A DNA stretch of 64,000 nt from Streptomyces sp. AC512_CC834 (lineage in GTDB: Bacteria > Actinomycetota > Actinomycetes > Streptomycetales > Streptomycetaceae), in NCBI RefSeq assembly GCF_019049325.1, contig NZ_JAGMUO010000034.1:79195-143194 (forward strand), read 5' to 3'. This document shows positions 1 through 8,560 of this stretch, piece by piece. A program made the translations under genes and the position numbers. Each line of letters opens with the position of its first letter. The first letter of the stretch is position 1. The notes beneath the pieces are model-generated. The model saw nothing but the letters and a program-made list of their open reading frames with translations. It searched no databases and was not told the origin of the DNA.

Positions 1-69
1 TTCCGGGTCGACGTTCATCCGGACCCCGGGCAGCATGGCCGCCGTGTGGGCGACCATGCGCCGGTTCGG
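1..69 (-). pseudogene. 3' part of a truncated copy of the gene at 16266-17024
   Basis: Positions 1-68 match 16626-16693 in the same orientation at 64 of 68 bases, and similarity stops abruptly near position 69. Read on the minus strand it encodes the RRMVAH/AAMLPGVRMNVDP stretch of the intact protein. Three of the four differences are synonymous and one changes Met to Thr, so the copy diverged while still coding. The reading frame continues past the left window edge, so the downstream part cannot be seen. It is not a complete gene here, because the sequence corresponding to the N-terminal part of the protein is missing. Confidence 0.8.
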
Positions 70-77
70 ACGCGTTC

Positions 78-118
78 CAAGCGCCCCACCTTGAACTCAG
101 CTTCATGACGGGCGCTTG
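78..118 (-). terminator. candidate hairpin after the SIP-family gene
   Basis: Nine-base inverted arms CAAGCGCCC (78-86) and GGGCGCTTG (110-118) are separated by 23 bases, just downstream of the siderophore-interacting gene. The loop is long and there is no U-run, so this is a weak candidate. Confidence 0.3.
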
Positions 119-149
119 ACCTGGGTAAGGGATGTCCGCGGCAGGCGCT

Positions 150-878
150 TCAGTCGGAGGCGAGCGGGTCCCGGTGGTCGGCCTCGTCCCGCTTCCAGTA
201 GCCCTTGGCGTAGGCGCGGTGGCGGTCCAGGCCGAGGCCCTCCAGGAAGTGGCGGCGGATGTCCCGGACGGCGCCGGACTCCCCGGCCGCCCACGCGGCG
301 ACCCGCTCCTGCGGGACGGGTGCCTTGAGGACGGCGTCCCTCAGCGCTTCGCCCTTGACCCGGCCGGCGCGGTGCACCCACACGACGTCCAGGCCGTCGG
401 GCAGGGCCACCTCGATCTCGGCCTCGGGGCCCGGCACCTCCAGGTAGACGGCGCCGCGCAGCCCGGCGGGCAGGTTCTCGGCGATGGTGAGGACGGCGGG
501 CTGGGCGCTCTCGTCGCCCGCCAGGAGGTAGTAGCCGGCGTCGGGGTCGGGGCGGAAGGAGCCGCGCGGGCCGCCGAAGGAGACCTCCTGGCCCGGGCGG
601 ACGGCCTCGGCCCAGCGGGCGGCGGGGCCGTTGCCGTGCAGCACGATGTCGACGTCCATCCGCGGCGCGGACGGGTGCATGCGGCGCACGGTGTAGGCCC
701 GGCCGACGGTTCGGCCGTCCAGCGGATCGGTGACGAACAGCTTCACCCACTGCGTCGGTTCGTCGCAGTGGAAGGCTGACATGCCGGGGCCTCCCAGGGT
801 GACGCGTGCCAGGCGCGGGGCGATCGCGGTGACCGCCTCCACCGTGGCGGTATGACGGGTGCGACGGGTGCGGAACAT
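150..878 (-). CDS. siderophore-interacting (SIP/FAD-binding 9) family flavin reductase
   Basis: 242 aa, the usual length for the SIP family (ViuB/YqjH-like), NAD(P)H:flavin oxidoreductases that release iron from ferric siderophores in the cytoplasm. The N-terminal FAD-binding barrel carries RAYTVRR (residues 60-66), the flavin-contacting R-x-Y-T motif. The C-terminal SIP domain shows AGDESAQPA, WAAGESGAVRDIRRHF and the terminal GYWKRDEADH signature. The gene lies 12 bp downstream of a TetR regulator on the same strand, so the two probably form an operon. Beside a tropolone cluster a role in handling iron chelated by tropolones is plausible, but that is inference. Confidence 0.88.
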   Translation of the reverse strand: MFRTRRTRHTATVEAVTAIAPRLARVTLGGPGMSAFHCDEPTQWVKLFVTDPLDGRTVGRAYTVRRMHPSAPRMDVDIVLHGNGPAARWAEAVRPGQEVSFGGPRGSFRPDPDAGYYLLAGDESAQPAVLTIAENLPAGLRGAVYLEVPGPEAEIEVALPDGLDVVWVHRAGRVKGEALRDAVLKAPVPQERVAAWAAGESGAVRDIRRHFLEGLGLDRHRAYAKGYWKRDEADHRDPLASD

Positions 879-890
879 GGGGACAGCCCT

Positions 891-1634
891 TCAGGCGGAG
901 GAGTCGGGTGACGGAAACCCGGCGGGCGTGACGCCGTCCCGGAGTGTCAGGACGGCGGTGGTCAACTGCCGGACGAACCGGGCGTCCAGCGGCCGTCCCG
1001 TCATGAAGGCCCGGTGGAAGGCGGGCCCGACGACCAGGTCGAGGAGCTGGTCGGCGTCCTGCCGGGTCACCGTGGTGCGGGGGGAGGGTGCCAGGGCCGC
1101 CTGGATGCGTCCGCGGTCGTACTGCCGTTGTGGTCGCAGTACTTCGTCGCGGAGAGCCGTGGCGGTGGCCGTGTCGTGCAGAGCGTGCCCGATGAGCACG
1201 AACAGGACGCGGCCGGTGGCGGACTCGGTGAAGACCGTGCCCACGTGGGTCGCGTACTGCTCCAGCGCGGCCTGCGGGCCGTGCGGCGGCTCCGGCCAGA
1301 AGGCCGGGTCCCGCAGGTCCTCGTCCAGGACGTCGAGGAGGATGCCCACCTTCGACCGCCACCACCGGTAGATCGTCTGCTTGGCGACGCCCGCCCGTTC
1401 GGCGATCGCGCCGACCGTCATGGCGTGGAATCCGGCGTCCACCAGCAGGTCGTCGGCGGCGCGCAGCACCGCGAGGCGTGCGGCCTCGCTGCGCCGGGGG
1501 CCGCTGCGGGTGCGGGCGGCGGGCGCGCCGGCCGGCCGGTCCTGATCGTGCCGAGGGTCGATGGCGCGTCCTCCTCCTCGTCGCGTCGCGGCGTCCGTCC
1601 CGGAGCCGGTCGACGCGATCGAGACTAGACGCAA
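891..1634 (-). CDS. TetR-family regulator, first in operon with the SIP gene
   Basis: Up to 247 aa. The helix-turn-helix is clear (GAIAERAGVAKQTIYRWWRSKVGILLD) followed by a TetR C-terminal ligand domain. It is a paralogue of the TetR at 13940-14494, with nearly the same recognition helix. The start is uncertain: the only in-frame start found is TTG at 1634, which falls inside the operator-like sequence at 1621-1638. A GGAGGAGG ribosome-site-like run lies about 70 bases further in, but no ATG or GTG follows it in frame before the HTH. Autorepression and control of the SIP gene are likely from the operator position; the inducer is unknown. Confidence 0.8.
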   Translation of the reverse strand: MRLVSIASTGSGTDAATRRGGGRAIDPRHDQDRPAGAPAARTRSGPRRSEAARLAVLRAADDLLVDAGFHAMTVGAIAERAGVAKQTIYRWWRSKVGILLDVLDEDLRDPAFWPEPPHGPQAALEQYATHVGTVFTESATGRVLFVLIGHALHDTATATALRDEVLRPQRQYDRGRIQAALAPSPRTTVTRQDADQLLDLVVGPAFHRAFMTGRPLDARFVRQLTTAVLTLRDGVTPAGFPSPDSSA

Positions 1635-1638
1635 CGGT
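1621..1638 (+). promoter_or_regulatory. putative TetR operator at the TetR/SIP promoter
   Basis: The sequence GAGACTAGACGCAACGGT overlaps the start of the TetR gene. Its parts recur 14.4 kb away, upstream of the MFS exporter: GAGACTAGAC at 16049-16058 and TAGACGCAACGGT, inverted, at 16031-16043. Two exact shared words at the promoters of two operons that each contain a paralogous TetR suggest a common operator. Confidence 0.6.
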
Positions 1639-1797
1639 GTGTATGGTCAAAGGGTCGGAGAACGGCACGGAATGGCCCGTCCCTCCCCGGATGGGGGATG
1701 ACCGGAGAGGGACGGGAGCAGGGAGAAGGTCGACGCACGGCCTCAGACGGCCTCAGACGGCCTCGTGCAGCCCGTACGCACGATGTCGTACGACCTG

Positions 1798-2277
1798 TCA
1801 GTGTCGTGCGGCAGTCGCCTCCCGCCGGGTGTTCCCGGCCGGCGTACGGGCGAACAGCAGCCGGGTGCGCATCCGGTACACCGGCTGCTCGTGCTGGTCG
1901 ACCGCCTCGACGACGAAGCGGACCGTGCCCGTGCCCGGACGCCGGGGGTGCGGCGCGGCCTCCTCCACGGTGGCCCGTCCGCGCAGTTCGTCGCCGGGAC
2001 GCACCGGCTTCAGGAACCGGACCTCGTCCATGCCGTACGAGCCCTGGCAGGCGGAGTCCGCGAGCAGGGCGCGCACGAACTGCCCCATGACCACGGCGCC
2101 GGTGTGCCAGCCGCTGGCGACCAGGCCGCCGAAGGGGGAGCGGGCGGCGGCCTCGGGATCGAGGTGGAACGGCATCGGGTCGTAGGCGCGCGCGTAGCCG
2201 ATGATGTCCTCGCTCGTGAGCCGTGTGGCGCCCAGCTCGTAGGCGGTGCCGACGGGGAAGTGCTCGAAGTGCCGCAC
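1798..2277 (-). CDS. trlA: MaoC-like enoyl-CoA hydratase, TrlA of tropolone biosynthesis
   Basis: 159 aa from GTG at 2277, preceded by GAAGGA; earlier in-frame starts would run into the upstream gene. It is a single hotdog MaoC domain with the hydratase-2 motif (YDPMPFHLDPEAA, SPFGGLVASGWHT) holding the expected Asp and His. In the published Streptomyces 3,7-dihydroxytropolone pathway, as I recall it, TrlA is a stand-alone homologue of the C-terminal hydratase domain of PaaZ. It diverts ring-opened phenylacetyl-CoA to a seven-membered carbocycle instead of letting it be degraded. The gene follows trlB on the same strand. The assignment rests on family plus cluster context. Confidence 0.85.
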   Translation of the reverse strand: MRHFEHFPVGTAYELGATRLTSEDIIGYARAYDPMPFHLDPEAAARSPFGGLVASGWHTGAVVMGQFVRALLADSACQGSYGMDEVRFLKPVRPGDELRGRATVEEAAPHPRRPGTGTVRFVVEAVDQHEQPVYRMRTRLLFARTPAGNTRREATAARH

Positions 2278-2330
2278 GGTGACTGGTCCTTCGTCTCGGA
2301 GGGCGGTGCGGTGGGTCCGCGGCGGCCGGT

Positions 2331-3830
2331 TCAGCCGACGGGCGCCGCGGCACGCGTGTGCACGGGCAGGTCCGGGGTGCGGACGGGCACGCGCTCGGGG
2401 CCGCGCCGGCCCAGTCGGCGTTTCTCGGCGCTGAACCACTCCGCGACCCGGAACGCCAGGTCCATCGACTGCCCGCGGTTCAGTCGGGGGTCGCACGCTG
2501 TCTCGTAGCGCAGGTGCAGGTCGCCGGAGAGGACTTCGTCGCCGCCGCCGACGCACTCGGTGACGTCCTCGCCGGTCAGTTCCATGTGCAGCCCGCCGGG
2601 GTGCGTGCCCAGAGCGCGGTGCACCTCGAAGAAGCCCGTGATCTCGTCCAGGACGTCGTCGAAGCGCCGGCTCTTGTGGCCGCTGGGCGCGGTGAAGGTG
2701 TTGCCGTGCATGGGATCGCACACCCACGCCACCTGGGCGCCCTCCGCGCGTACCGCCTCCACCAGGGCGGGCAGCCGGTCGCGCACCAGGCCCTGTCCCA
2801 TCCGCGTGATGAAGGTGAGCCGGCCCGGGGTGCGCCGCGGGTCCAGCCGGTCCAGCAGTGCCAGTACGTCGCCGACGGTCGCGTCGGGGCCGAGCTTGAC
2901 GCCGAGGGGATTGCTGACGCCCGCGGCGAACGCCACGTGCGCCCCGTCCAGCCGGCGGGTGCGCTCGCCGATCCACAGCAGGTGCCCGGACAGGGCGTAG
3001 CGCCGCCCGGTGTCGGGGTCCGTGCGGACCAAGGCGGACTCGTAGTCGAGGAGCAGGGCCTCGTGGCTGGCGAACACCTCCGTGGTGCGCATCGTCGAGG
3101 TGGTCATGCCGCAGGCCCGGATGAACGCGAGCGCCGCGTCGATCTCGTCCGCCAGCCGCTCGTAACGGCGTCCCGCCATGGACAGGGCCACGAAGTCGCG
3201 GTTCCACTCGTGCACCCGGTGCAGGTCCGCGTGCCCGCCCGAGGTGAAGGCGCGCAGCAGGTTCAGCGTCGCTGCGCAGGCGTGGTAGACGCGCTCCAGC
3301 CGGGCCGGGTCGGGGGTGCGGGCCTCGGCGGTGAAAGCCGCCCCGTTGACGGCGTCACCCCGGTAGGAGGGCAGGGTCACGCCGTCACGGGTCTCGGTGG
3401 GCCGCGAGCGGGGCTTGGCGTACTGGCCGGCGATCCGGCCGACCTTGACCACCGGCAGGCCGGCCGCGTACGTGAGCACGGCGGACATCTGGAGCAGGAC
3501 CTCCAGCTTGCCCCGGACCGACTCCGCGCTCACCGCGTCCAGGGTCTCGGCGCAGTCGCCGCCCTGGAGCAGGAAGGCCTCGCCGCGGGCGACCTCGCCC
3601 AGCCGGTCCAGGAGGGTGTCGCACTCCTTGGCGAACACCAGCGGCGGCGCGCTCGCCAGGGACGACAGGGTGGCCCGCAGTGCCGCGGGATCGGGCCAGT
3701 CGGGCTGCTGCGCCGCGGGCAGGGCCCGCCACGCGTCGGGGGACGGTCCGGGCGGCGAACCGCCGTCCTGTCCCGGGGAGTCGGGCCGTTCCGGGGAGCC
3801 CGTCGGTGACGGGCGCTTCAGGGTGTCCAC
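2331..3830 (-). CDS. trlB: class II (plant-type) DAHP synthase, TrlB
   Basis: 499 aa. Class II 3-deoxy-D-arabino-heptulosonate 7-phosphate synthase condenses erythrose 4-phosphate with phosphoenolpyruvate at the entry to the shikimate pathway. Family marks include FLLQGGDCAE, KVGRIAGQYAKPRS, GVTLPSYRGDAVNG, WIGERTRRLDGAHV, GVSNPLGVKLGP, MGQGLVRDRLP, CDPMHGNTF and GGLHMELTGEDVTECVGG. Residues 1-45 are a Pro/Ser-rich extension not needed for the fold. As a second copy inside a secondary-metabolite cluster it probably boosts chorismate supply, matching the reported TrlB role. It is divergent from trlC across a 304-bp control region. Confidence 0.92.
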   Translation of the reverse strand: MDTLKRPSPTGSPERPDSPGQDGGSPPGPSPDAWRALPAAQQPDWPDPAALRATLSSLASAPPLVFAKECDTLLDRLGEVARGEAFLLQGGDCAETLDAVSAESVRGKLEVLLQMSAVLTYAAGLPVVKVGRIAGQYAKPRSRPTETRDGVTLPSYRGDAVNGAAFTAEARTPDPARLERVYHACAATLNLLRAFTSGGHADLHRVHEWNRDFVALSMAGRRYERLADEIDAALAFIRACGMTTSTMRTTEVFASHEALLLDYESALVRTDPDTGRRYALSGHLLWIGERTRRLDGAHVAFAAGVSNPLGVKLGPDATVGDVLALLDRLDPRRTPGRLTFITRMGQGLVRDRLPALVEAVRAEGAQVAWVCDPMHGNTFTAPSGHKSRRFDDVLDEITGFFEVHRALGTHPGGLHMELTGEDVTECVGGGDEVLSGDLHLRYETACDPRLNRGQSMDLAFRVAEWFSAEKRRLGRRGPERVPVRTPDLPVHTRAAAPVG

Positions 3831-4134
3831 GCTGAGAACCTCAACGCCTTCTGTATCCGAGGGCAGGGCACGAGCAGGGCGGGGCAGAGGGGCCGGGGTG
3901 CAGAGGGGGCCGGGGTGCGGTGGGCGCAGCCTGTCACGCGTCCGCCCGGCCCGGGCAGTGGGTCGTTGTGGCTAGAAGGGCGGATCTAATACCCGCGTAC
4001 TAGCCCCAGCGGCCGACTGTCGGGGCGGTGCCCGCTCCTGGAGCATTTCGGCAGGCGCAGACCACCGGCGGGAGCCGTCGGTCCTCGTGGTCCCGCGCCG
4101 CACCCGCCACGCCACCTCCGAAAGGTGACTCCGC
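3831..4134. promoter_or_regulatory. divergent trlB/trlC control region
   Basis: 304 bp between the trlB and trlC starts, with no gene. It holds GGCTAG (3970-3975) and GTACTAGCC (3997-4005), an inverted pair flanking an AT-richer stretch. GTACTAGCC recurs inverted at 8759-8767 upstream of trlG, so it may be a pathway-specific operator. A GAAAGGTGA ribosome-site region lies just before trlC. Confidence 0.5.
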
Positions 4135-5727
4135 ATGAGCAGCACCGCCAGGCCCTCCGGGTCCGTGTCCCGCCCGCAGACAGGGGACGAGTACCTCGAG
4201 AGCCTCCGGGACGGCCGGGAGGTGAGGATCTACGGCGAGAAGGTCGACGACGTCACCAGCCACCCCGCGTTCCGCAACAACTCCCGCATGGTGGCCCGTC
4301 TCTTCGACGCGCTGCACGACCCCGAGCGCAACAGCAGGCTGGTCGTCCCCACCGACACCGGCAACGGCGGCTTCACTCACCCCTACTTCAAGGCCCCCTA
4401 CACCTCCGGCGACCTGCGTACCGCCGCGCGGGCCATGGAGGAGTGGGCGCGCATGACGTACGGCTGGCTGGGCCGCACCCCGGACTTCAAGGCCGCCTTC
4501 CTGTCCACCCTCGGGTCCAACAAGGAGCACTACGCGCCGTTCGAGGACAACGCGTCCACCTGGTACCGCAAGGCGCAGGAGAACGTGCTGTTCATCGGCC
4601 ACGGCATCGTCAACCCGCCGATCGACCGCAACCGCGGGCTGACCGAGCTGAAGGACGTGATGCTCACGGTGGACCGGGAGACCGACGCCGGCCTGGTCGT
4701 CTCCGGCGCCAAGGTGGTCGGCACCGGCGCGGCGCTCACCCAGCACATCTTCATCGGCAGCTACGGGGTCATCCCGCAGGGCGCCAAGGACTTCTCCGCG
4801 TACTTCATCGTGCCGACCAACAGCCCCGGCCTGAAGATCATCTCCCGGCCGTCGTACGAGTTCGCCTCGGCCACCGTCAGCAGCCCCTTCGACCAGCCGC
4901 TCAGCAGCCGTCTCGACGAGAACGACGGCATCCTCGTCTTCGACCAGGTGCTGATCCCCTGGGAGAACGTCTTCTGCTACGACGTGGACAAGGCGAACAA
5001 CTTCTTCTACGGGTCCGGGTTCTTCTACCGGGCGATGTTCCACGCCTGCGTCCGCTTCGCCGTGAAGATGGACTTCCTGACCGGTCTGCTCGCCAAGTGC
5101 CTGGAGACCACCGGGACTTCTGAGTTCCGGGGGGTGCAGAGCCGGCTCGGTGAGGTGCTCGCCTACCGCAACATGTTCTGGGCGCTGGTGGACTCCATGG
5201 CCGAGAACCCCACCAAGTGGCCCGACGGCACCGTCACCCCCAACGGGGAGACCGCGCTGGCCTTCAGGGTGCTGTCCTCGTCCATCTTCCCCAAGGTGCG
5301 CGAGATCTTCCTGCGGGACCTCGGCAGCGCGCTGATCTACAACAACTCCCACGCCGCCGACTGGTCCAACCCCGAGGTCCGGCCCTACCTCGACAAGTAC
5401 GTCCGCGGCCTGGGCGTCGAGGCGATCGACCGGGTGAAGCTGATGAAGTTGGCCTGGGACGCGGTCGGCACCGAGTTCGGTGCCCGCTGGGAGCTGTACG
5501 AGATGAACTACGCCGGCAACCACGAGCAGATCCGCTTCGAGGCGCTCCACGCCCAGCAGGCCTCCGGGAAGTTCGACGACTACAAGCAGCTTGTCGACCA
5601 GTGCCTGTCGGAGTACGACGAGAACGGCTGGAAGGTCCCGGACCTGATCGACGTCAAGGACACCACCGTCATCGGCGGCGGCGTGCCCGGCACCGGGCCG
5701 GCCGGTCCGGTCGAGGCCGCGCGGTGA
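4135..5727 (+). CDS. trlC: HpaB-type FADH2-dependent monooxygenase, TrlC
   Basis: 530 aa, close to the usual ~520 aa of the 4-hydroxyphenylacetate 3-monooxygenase large-subunit family (HpaB, SgcC, phenol hydroxylases), which use FADH2 supplied by a separate reductase. Typical stretches are TGDEYLESLRDGREVRIYGEKV, HPAFRNN near the N terminus, NPPIDRN, and the C-terminal GTEFGARWELYEMNYAGNHEQIR. Its reductase partner trlD starts within its stop codon (GTGA), so the two are translationally coupled. In the tropolone pathway the TrlCD pair is reported to hydroxylate the seven-membered ring. Start: ATG after an AAAGGTGA-like site. Confidence 0.9.
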   Translation: MSSTARPSGSVSRPQTGDEYLESLRDGREVRIYGEKVDDVTSHPAFRNNSRMVARLFDALHDPERNSRLVVPTDTGNGGFTHPYFKAPYTSGDLRTAARAMEEWARMTYGWLGRTPDFKAAFLSTLGSNKEHYAPFEDNASTWYRKAQENVLFIGHGIVNPPIDRNRGLTELKDVMLTVDRETDAGLVVSGAKVVGTGAALTQHIFIGSYGVIPQGAKDFSAYFIVPTNSPGLKIISRPSYEFASATVSSPFDQPLSSRLDENDGILVFDQVLIPWENVFCYDVDKANNFFYGSGFFYRAMFHACVRFAVKMDFLTGLLAKCLETTGTSEFRGVQSRLGEVLAYRNMFWALVDSMAENPTKWPDGTVTPNGETALAFRVLSSSIFPKVREIFLRDLGSALIYNNSHAADWSNPEVRPYLDKYVRGLGVEAIDRVKLMKLAWDAVGTEFGARWELYEMNYAGNHEQIRFEALHAQQASGKFDDYKQLVDQCLSEYDENGWKVPDLIDVKDTTVIGGGVPGTGPAGPVEAAR

Positions 5728-6281
5728 ACAGCCCGGCCCGCGCTCCGAGCGGTCCCGCCGCCCCGCCCGGAGTCTCCGTCCTGCCCGACGAGACCCACCT
5801 GCGGCAGGTCCTCGGGCAGTACGTGACCGGCGTGTGCGCGGTGTCGACCCGCTTCGAGACCCGGACCGGAACGCGGCACGACGCCATCGCGGTGAACTCG
5901 TTCACCTCGGTCTCCCTCGACCCGCCGCTGGTGTCGATGTACCTGCGGGACGACTCCACCTTCCTGCGCCGGGTGCGGGCGTCCCGCCAGTGGGCCGTGT
6001 CCTTCCTCGGCAACCGGGCGCGGCCCCTGGTCGGTGCCCTTACCGCGCCCGCGGTGCGGCGCCCCCCGGTGGAGGAGGCGGCGGACTGGGCCGTCGGACC
6101 GCACACCGGCTGCCTGCTGCTGCCCGACGCGCCCGGCACCCTCGAATGCGACCTGCACCTCACCCAGGCGCTCGGCGACCACGTGCTCGTCGTCGGGCGG
6201 GTGCTGGGCGCCGTCGGCCGCGACCACGAACCCCTGGTCTTCCACCGCGGCGCCTTCACCGGTGTCGCACCGGCGCCCTGA
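5724..6281 (+). CDS. trlD: flavin reductase component, TrlD
   Basis: 185 aa from a GTG overlapping the trlC stop. It is a flavin reductase-like (HpaC/split-barrel FMN-binding) domain with LRQVLGQYVTGVCAVST, AVNSFTSVSLDPPLVSMYL, WAVSFLGNRAR and a C-terminal DHVLVVGRVLGA..PLVFHRGAF. It supplies reduced flavin to TrlC. The first ~20 residues are a Pro/Ala-rich tail. The four-base overlap with trlC fits a stoichiometric two-component monooxygenase. Confidence 0.9.
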   Translation: MNSPARAPSGPAAPPGVSVLPDETHLRQVLGQYVTGVCAVSTRFETRTGTRHDAIAVNSFTSVSLDPPLVSMYLRDDSTFLRRVRASRQWAVSFLGNRARPLVGALTAPAVRRPPVEEAADWAVGPHTGCLLLPDAPGTLECDLHLTQALGDHVLVVGRVLGAVGRDHEPLVFHRGAFTGVAPAP

Positions 6282-6314
6282 CCCGGCGACGGCCAACCAG
6301 AAGGAGGAGACGCC

Positions 6315-7517
6315 ATGGCGGCAAGACGCCCGCACGTGGCCGTGGTGGGCGGCGGCATCGGCGGCCTGGCCGTCGCGCTCGGCCTGCGACGGCAGGGCAT
6401 CGAGGCGGTCGTCCACGAGCAGGCCCGGGAACTGGCCCACCAGGGCGCCGGCATCGCGATCGGCGCCAACGGGCACCGGGCCCTGCGCGACCTGGGCGTC
6501 GCCGAGCGGCTCGCCGCCTCGGCCGCCCAGCCCGTCCGTGCCGACTTCCGGCACTGGCGCACCGGCCGGTCCATGGTGACCCACCCCCTGACCGGCAGCT
6601 ACGAGGAACGCTTCGGGGCGCCCTTCTGGACGGTGGAACGCGCGGCCGTCCAGCAGTCCCTGCTCGCCCTGCTCGGCCCGGAGCACGTCCGGCTCGGTGC
6701 GCGCTGCACCACGGTGGAGCAGACCGCCGACGGGGCCGTGCTGCGCTTCGCCGACGGCAGCGCGGCCCAGGCCGACGCGGTCGTCGGCGCGGACGGCATC
6801 CACTCCGCGGTGCGCCACCACCTGTTCGGCCCGGACGAGGCCGTGTTCTCCGGTACGAGCGGCTACCGCGCCCTGGTGCCCCTGGAACGTCTGCGGCACG
6901 TCCCCGAACTCGCCGAGCCGGTCCTGTGGCTGTGGCTCGGACCGGGCCGGCACTTCATCGCCTACCCGGTGGCCGACGGCAGCGCCCTGAACTTCCTCGC
7001 CGTCGTGCCCGACCGGACCTGGACGGTCGAGTCCTGGTCCACCGAGGGGGACCCGGGCGAGCTGCTGGCCGCGTTCGACGGCTGGCACCCGTTCGTCACC
7101 GAGGTCCTCGGCGCCTGCGACCACCCCGGCCGTTGGGCGCTGTACGACCGTGAACCGCAGCGCACGTGGAGCGCCGGCCGGGTGACGCTGCTGGGCGATG
7201 CCGCGCACGCGATGCTGCCCCACCACGGGCAGGGCGCCAACCAGGCACTGGAGGACGCCGTCGTCCTCGCCCGCCTCCTGGCGGGCACCGATGCCGACCA
7301 AGTGGCCGGGGCGCTGCGCGCCTACGAGCGGCTGCGCCGGCCCCGCACCCGGCTGATCCAGGCCGGTTCACGCAAGAACGCCGGCTGCTTCCAACTGCCG
7401 GACGGGCCGGAGGCAGAGGCCCGCAACGTGCGGCTGGCCGGGCTGCCCGACGACCTCGCCTGGATCCACGGGCACGACGCCCTGGACGCCCTGCGCGACG
7501 CCCCGGCGCCGGTCTGA
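6315..7517 (+). CDS. trlE: FAD-dependent aromatic-ring monooxygenase, TrlE
   Basis: 400 aa, a single-component flavoprotein monooxygenase of the PHBH/salicylate hydroxylase group. The Rossmann motif GGGIGG lies at residues 12-17, the DG motif in AVVGADGIHSAVR and the GD motif in LLGDAAHAMLPHHGQGANQALEDA near residue 294. A strong AAGGAGG site precedes the ATG. In the tropolone pathway TrlE is reported to hydroxylate the tropone ring before TrlCD. It sits between trlD and trlF on one strand, so it is probably part of the trlC-F operon. Confidence 0.9.
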   Translation: MAARRPHVAVVGGGIGGLAVALGLRRQGIEAVVHEQARELAHQGAGIAIGANGHRALRDLGVAERLAASAAQPVRADFRHWRTGRSMVTHPLTGSYEERFGAPFWTVERAAVQQSLLALLGPEHVRLGARCTTVEQTADGAVLRFADGSAAQADAVVGADGIHSAVRHHLFGPDEAVFSGTSGYRALVPLERLRHVPELAEPVLWLWLGPGRHFIAYPVADGSALNFLAVVPDRTWTVESWSTEGDPGELLAAFDGWHPFVTEVLGACDHPGRWALYDREPQRTWSAGRVTLLGDAAHAMLPHHGQGANQALEDAVVLARLLAGTDADQVAGALRAYERLRRPRTRLIQAGSRKNAGCFQLPDGPEAEARNVRLAGLPDDLAWIHGHDALDALRDAPAPV

Positions 7518-7563
7518 CCGGCCGACCGTCCCCCGACCGCCTCGACGAACGGTGAATCACGCC

Positions 7564-8175
7564 ATGGCACGCATCTACTCCTTCGAAGGCACTGTCCCCG
7601 TCGTGCATCCGACGGCCTTCGTCCACCCCGACGCCGTACTGATCGGTTCGGTCGACGTCGGACCGGGCTGCTACGTCGGCCCGCTCGCGAGCCTGCGGGG
7701 CGACTTCGGGCACATCGAGCTCAGGGCCGGCTGCAACGTGCAGGACGGCTGTGTGCTGCACTGCTTCCCCGGCGCCGACACGGTCGTCGAGGAGGACGGA
7801 CACGTCGGCCACGGCAGCGTGCTGCACGGCTGCCGGGTCGGCCGGGACAGCCTCATCGGCATGAAGTCCGTCCTGATGGACGGGGTGGTCGTGGGCCGGC
7901 AGGCGTTCGTCGGCGCCGGCGGCTTCGTCAAGTCCCGCTTCCACGTCCCCGAGCGGCACCTGGTGGCGGGCAGCCCGGCCAAGGTGGTACGCGAACTCAC
8001 CGCCGAGGAGATCGCCTGGAAGGCCAACGGCACCCTCCACTACCAGAAACTGGCCCAGCGCTGTCTGAGCGGCCTGCACCCGGCGCGGGCCGCCACCGAG
8101 CGCACCGCGCCCGTGCCCCTCGCCGGCCCCGGCGAGCCCGAGCACGTCACCCTGCACGCCTACCGGTCCCGCTGA
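7564..8175 (+). CDS. trlF: PaaY-like left-handed beta-helix protein, probable TrlF
   Basis: 203 aa from ATG at 7564; a GTG at 7552 adds four residues. The hexapeptide-repeat fold of gamma-carbonic anhydrase/PaaY proteins is clear: [73 protein letters not shown], with histidines at metal-ligand positions. PaaY is a thioesterase that clears the cycloheptatriene-CoA dead-end product of phenylacetate catabolism, a good fit for releasing the seven-membered carboxylic acid here. From memory, TrlF is needed to turn 1,4,6-cycloheptatriene-1-carboxylate into tropone. The symbol is assigned by gene order and is less sure than the family. Confidence 0.8.
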   Translation: MARIYSFEGTVPVVHPTAFVHPDAVLIGSVDVGPGCYVGPLASLRGDFGHIELRAGCNVQDGCVLHCFPGADTVVEEDGHVGHGSVLHGCRVGRDSLIGMKSVLMDGVVVGRQAFVGAGGFVKSRFHVPERHLVAGSPAKVVRELTAEEIAWKANGTLHYQKLAQRCLSGLHPARAATERTAPVPLAGPGEPEHVTLHAYRSR

Positions 8176-8196
8176 CCGGTACGCACCCCACACGTC

Positions 8197-8250
8197 ACGC
8201 GGCCCGGGGCCCTCGGTGCGGTCGACCGCACCGAGGGCCCCGGGCCGCGT
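8197..8250. terminator. 54-bp perfect palindrome after trlF
   Basis: Positions 8197-8223 and 8224-8250 are exact reverse complements with no spacer, centred on GTCGAC. It lies 21 bp after the trlF stop and is almost certainly a strong intrinsic terminator or a bidirectional block between the trlC-F operon and the remnant-filled gap. No U-run follows, as is common in Streptomyces. Confidence 0.8.
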
Positions 8251-8263
8251 ACTCGTCCTCCGC

Positions 8264-8550
8264 TCACAGCAGCCGCAGCAGGGACACGGGCCGCTCGACC
8301 AGGTCGGCCACGTGCCGCAGGGACCCGCCGACCGCCCCGCCGCCCCGCCGCCTCGGGGTGGTTGATGATCGGCGTCGAGCCGTCGACGCCGAAAACACCG
8401 TAGTCGTTGAGGGCGAAGGTCCCACCGGACAGCTCCGCGGGGGTCGGCGTCCCCGACCACCGCCACGACCAGACCCCGTCCGGTCTGCGCGGCGAAGCCC
8501 AGGTGCACCGACGGCAGCCGGGTGGCCGGCGGCGTACACAGTGGCGCCAC
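8264..8550 (-). pseudogene. remnant of branched-chain 2-oxoacid dehydrogenase E2 gene
   Basis: Broken pieces of a dihydrolipoamide acyltransferase catalytic domain can be read in three frames of the minus strand: [15 protein letters not shown], then [19 protein letters not shown] and [11 protein letters not shown], then a C-terminal [19 protein letters not shown] with stop. These are highly characteristic E2 segments, but the DHR catalytic motif region and most of the domain are deleted and the frames are shifted. It lies in the 700-bp gap between trlF and trlG and cannot make a working protein. Confidence 0.7.
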
Positions 8551-8560
8551 CCGCCGCTCA

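Noticed and set aside
103..1668. 521-aa minus-strand ORF over the SIP and TetR genes
   Set aside because: Arg/Pro/Gly-rich shadow frame; the SIP and TetR proteins read clearly in another frame.
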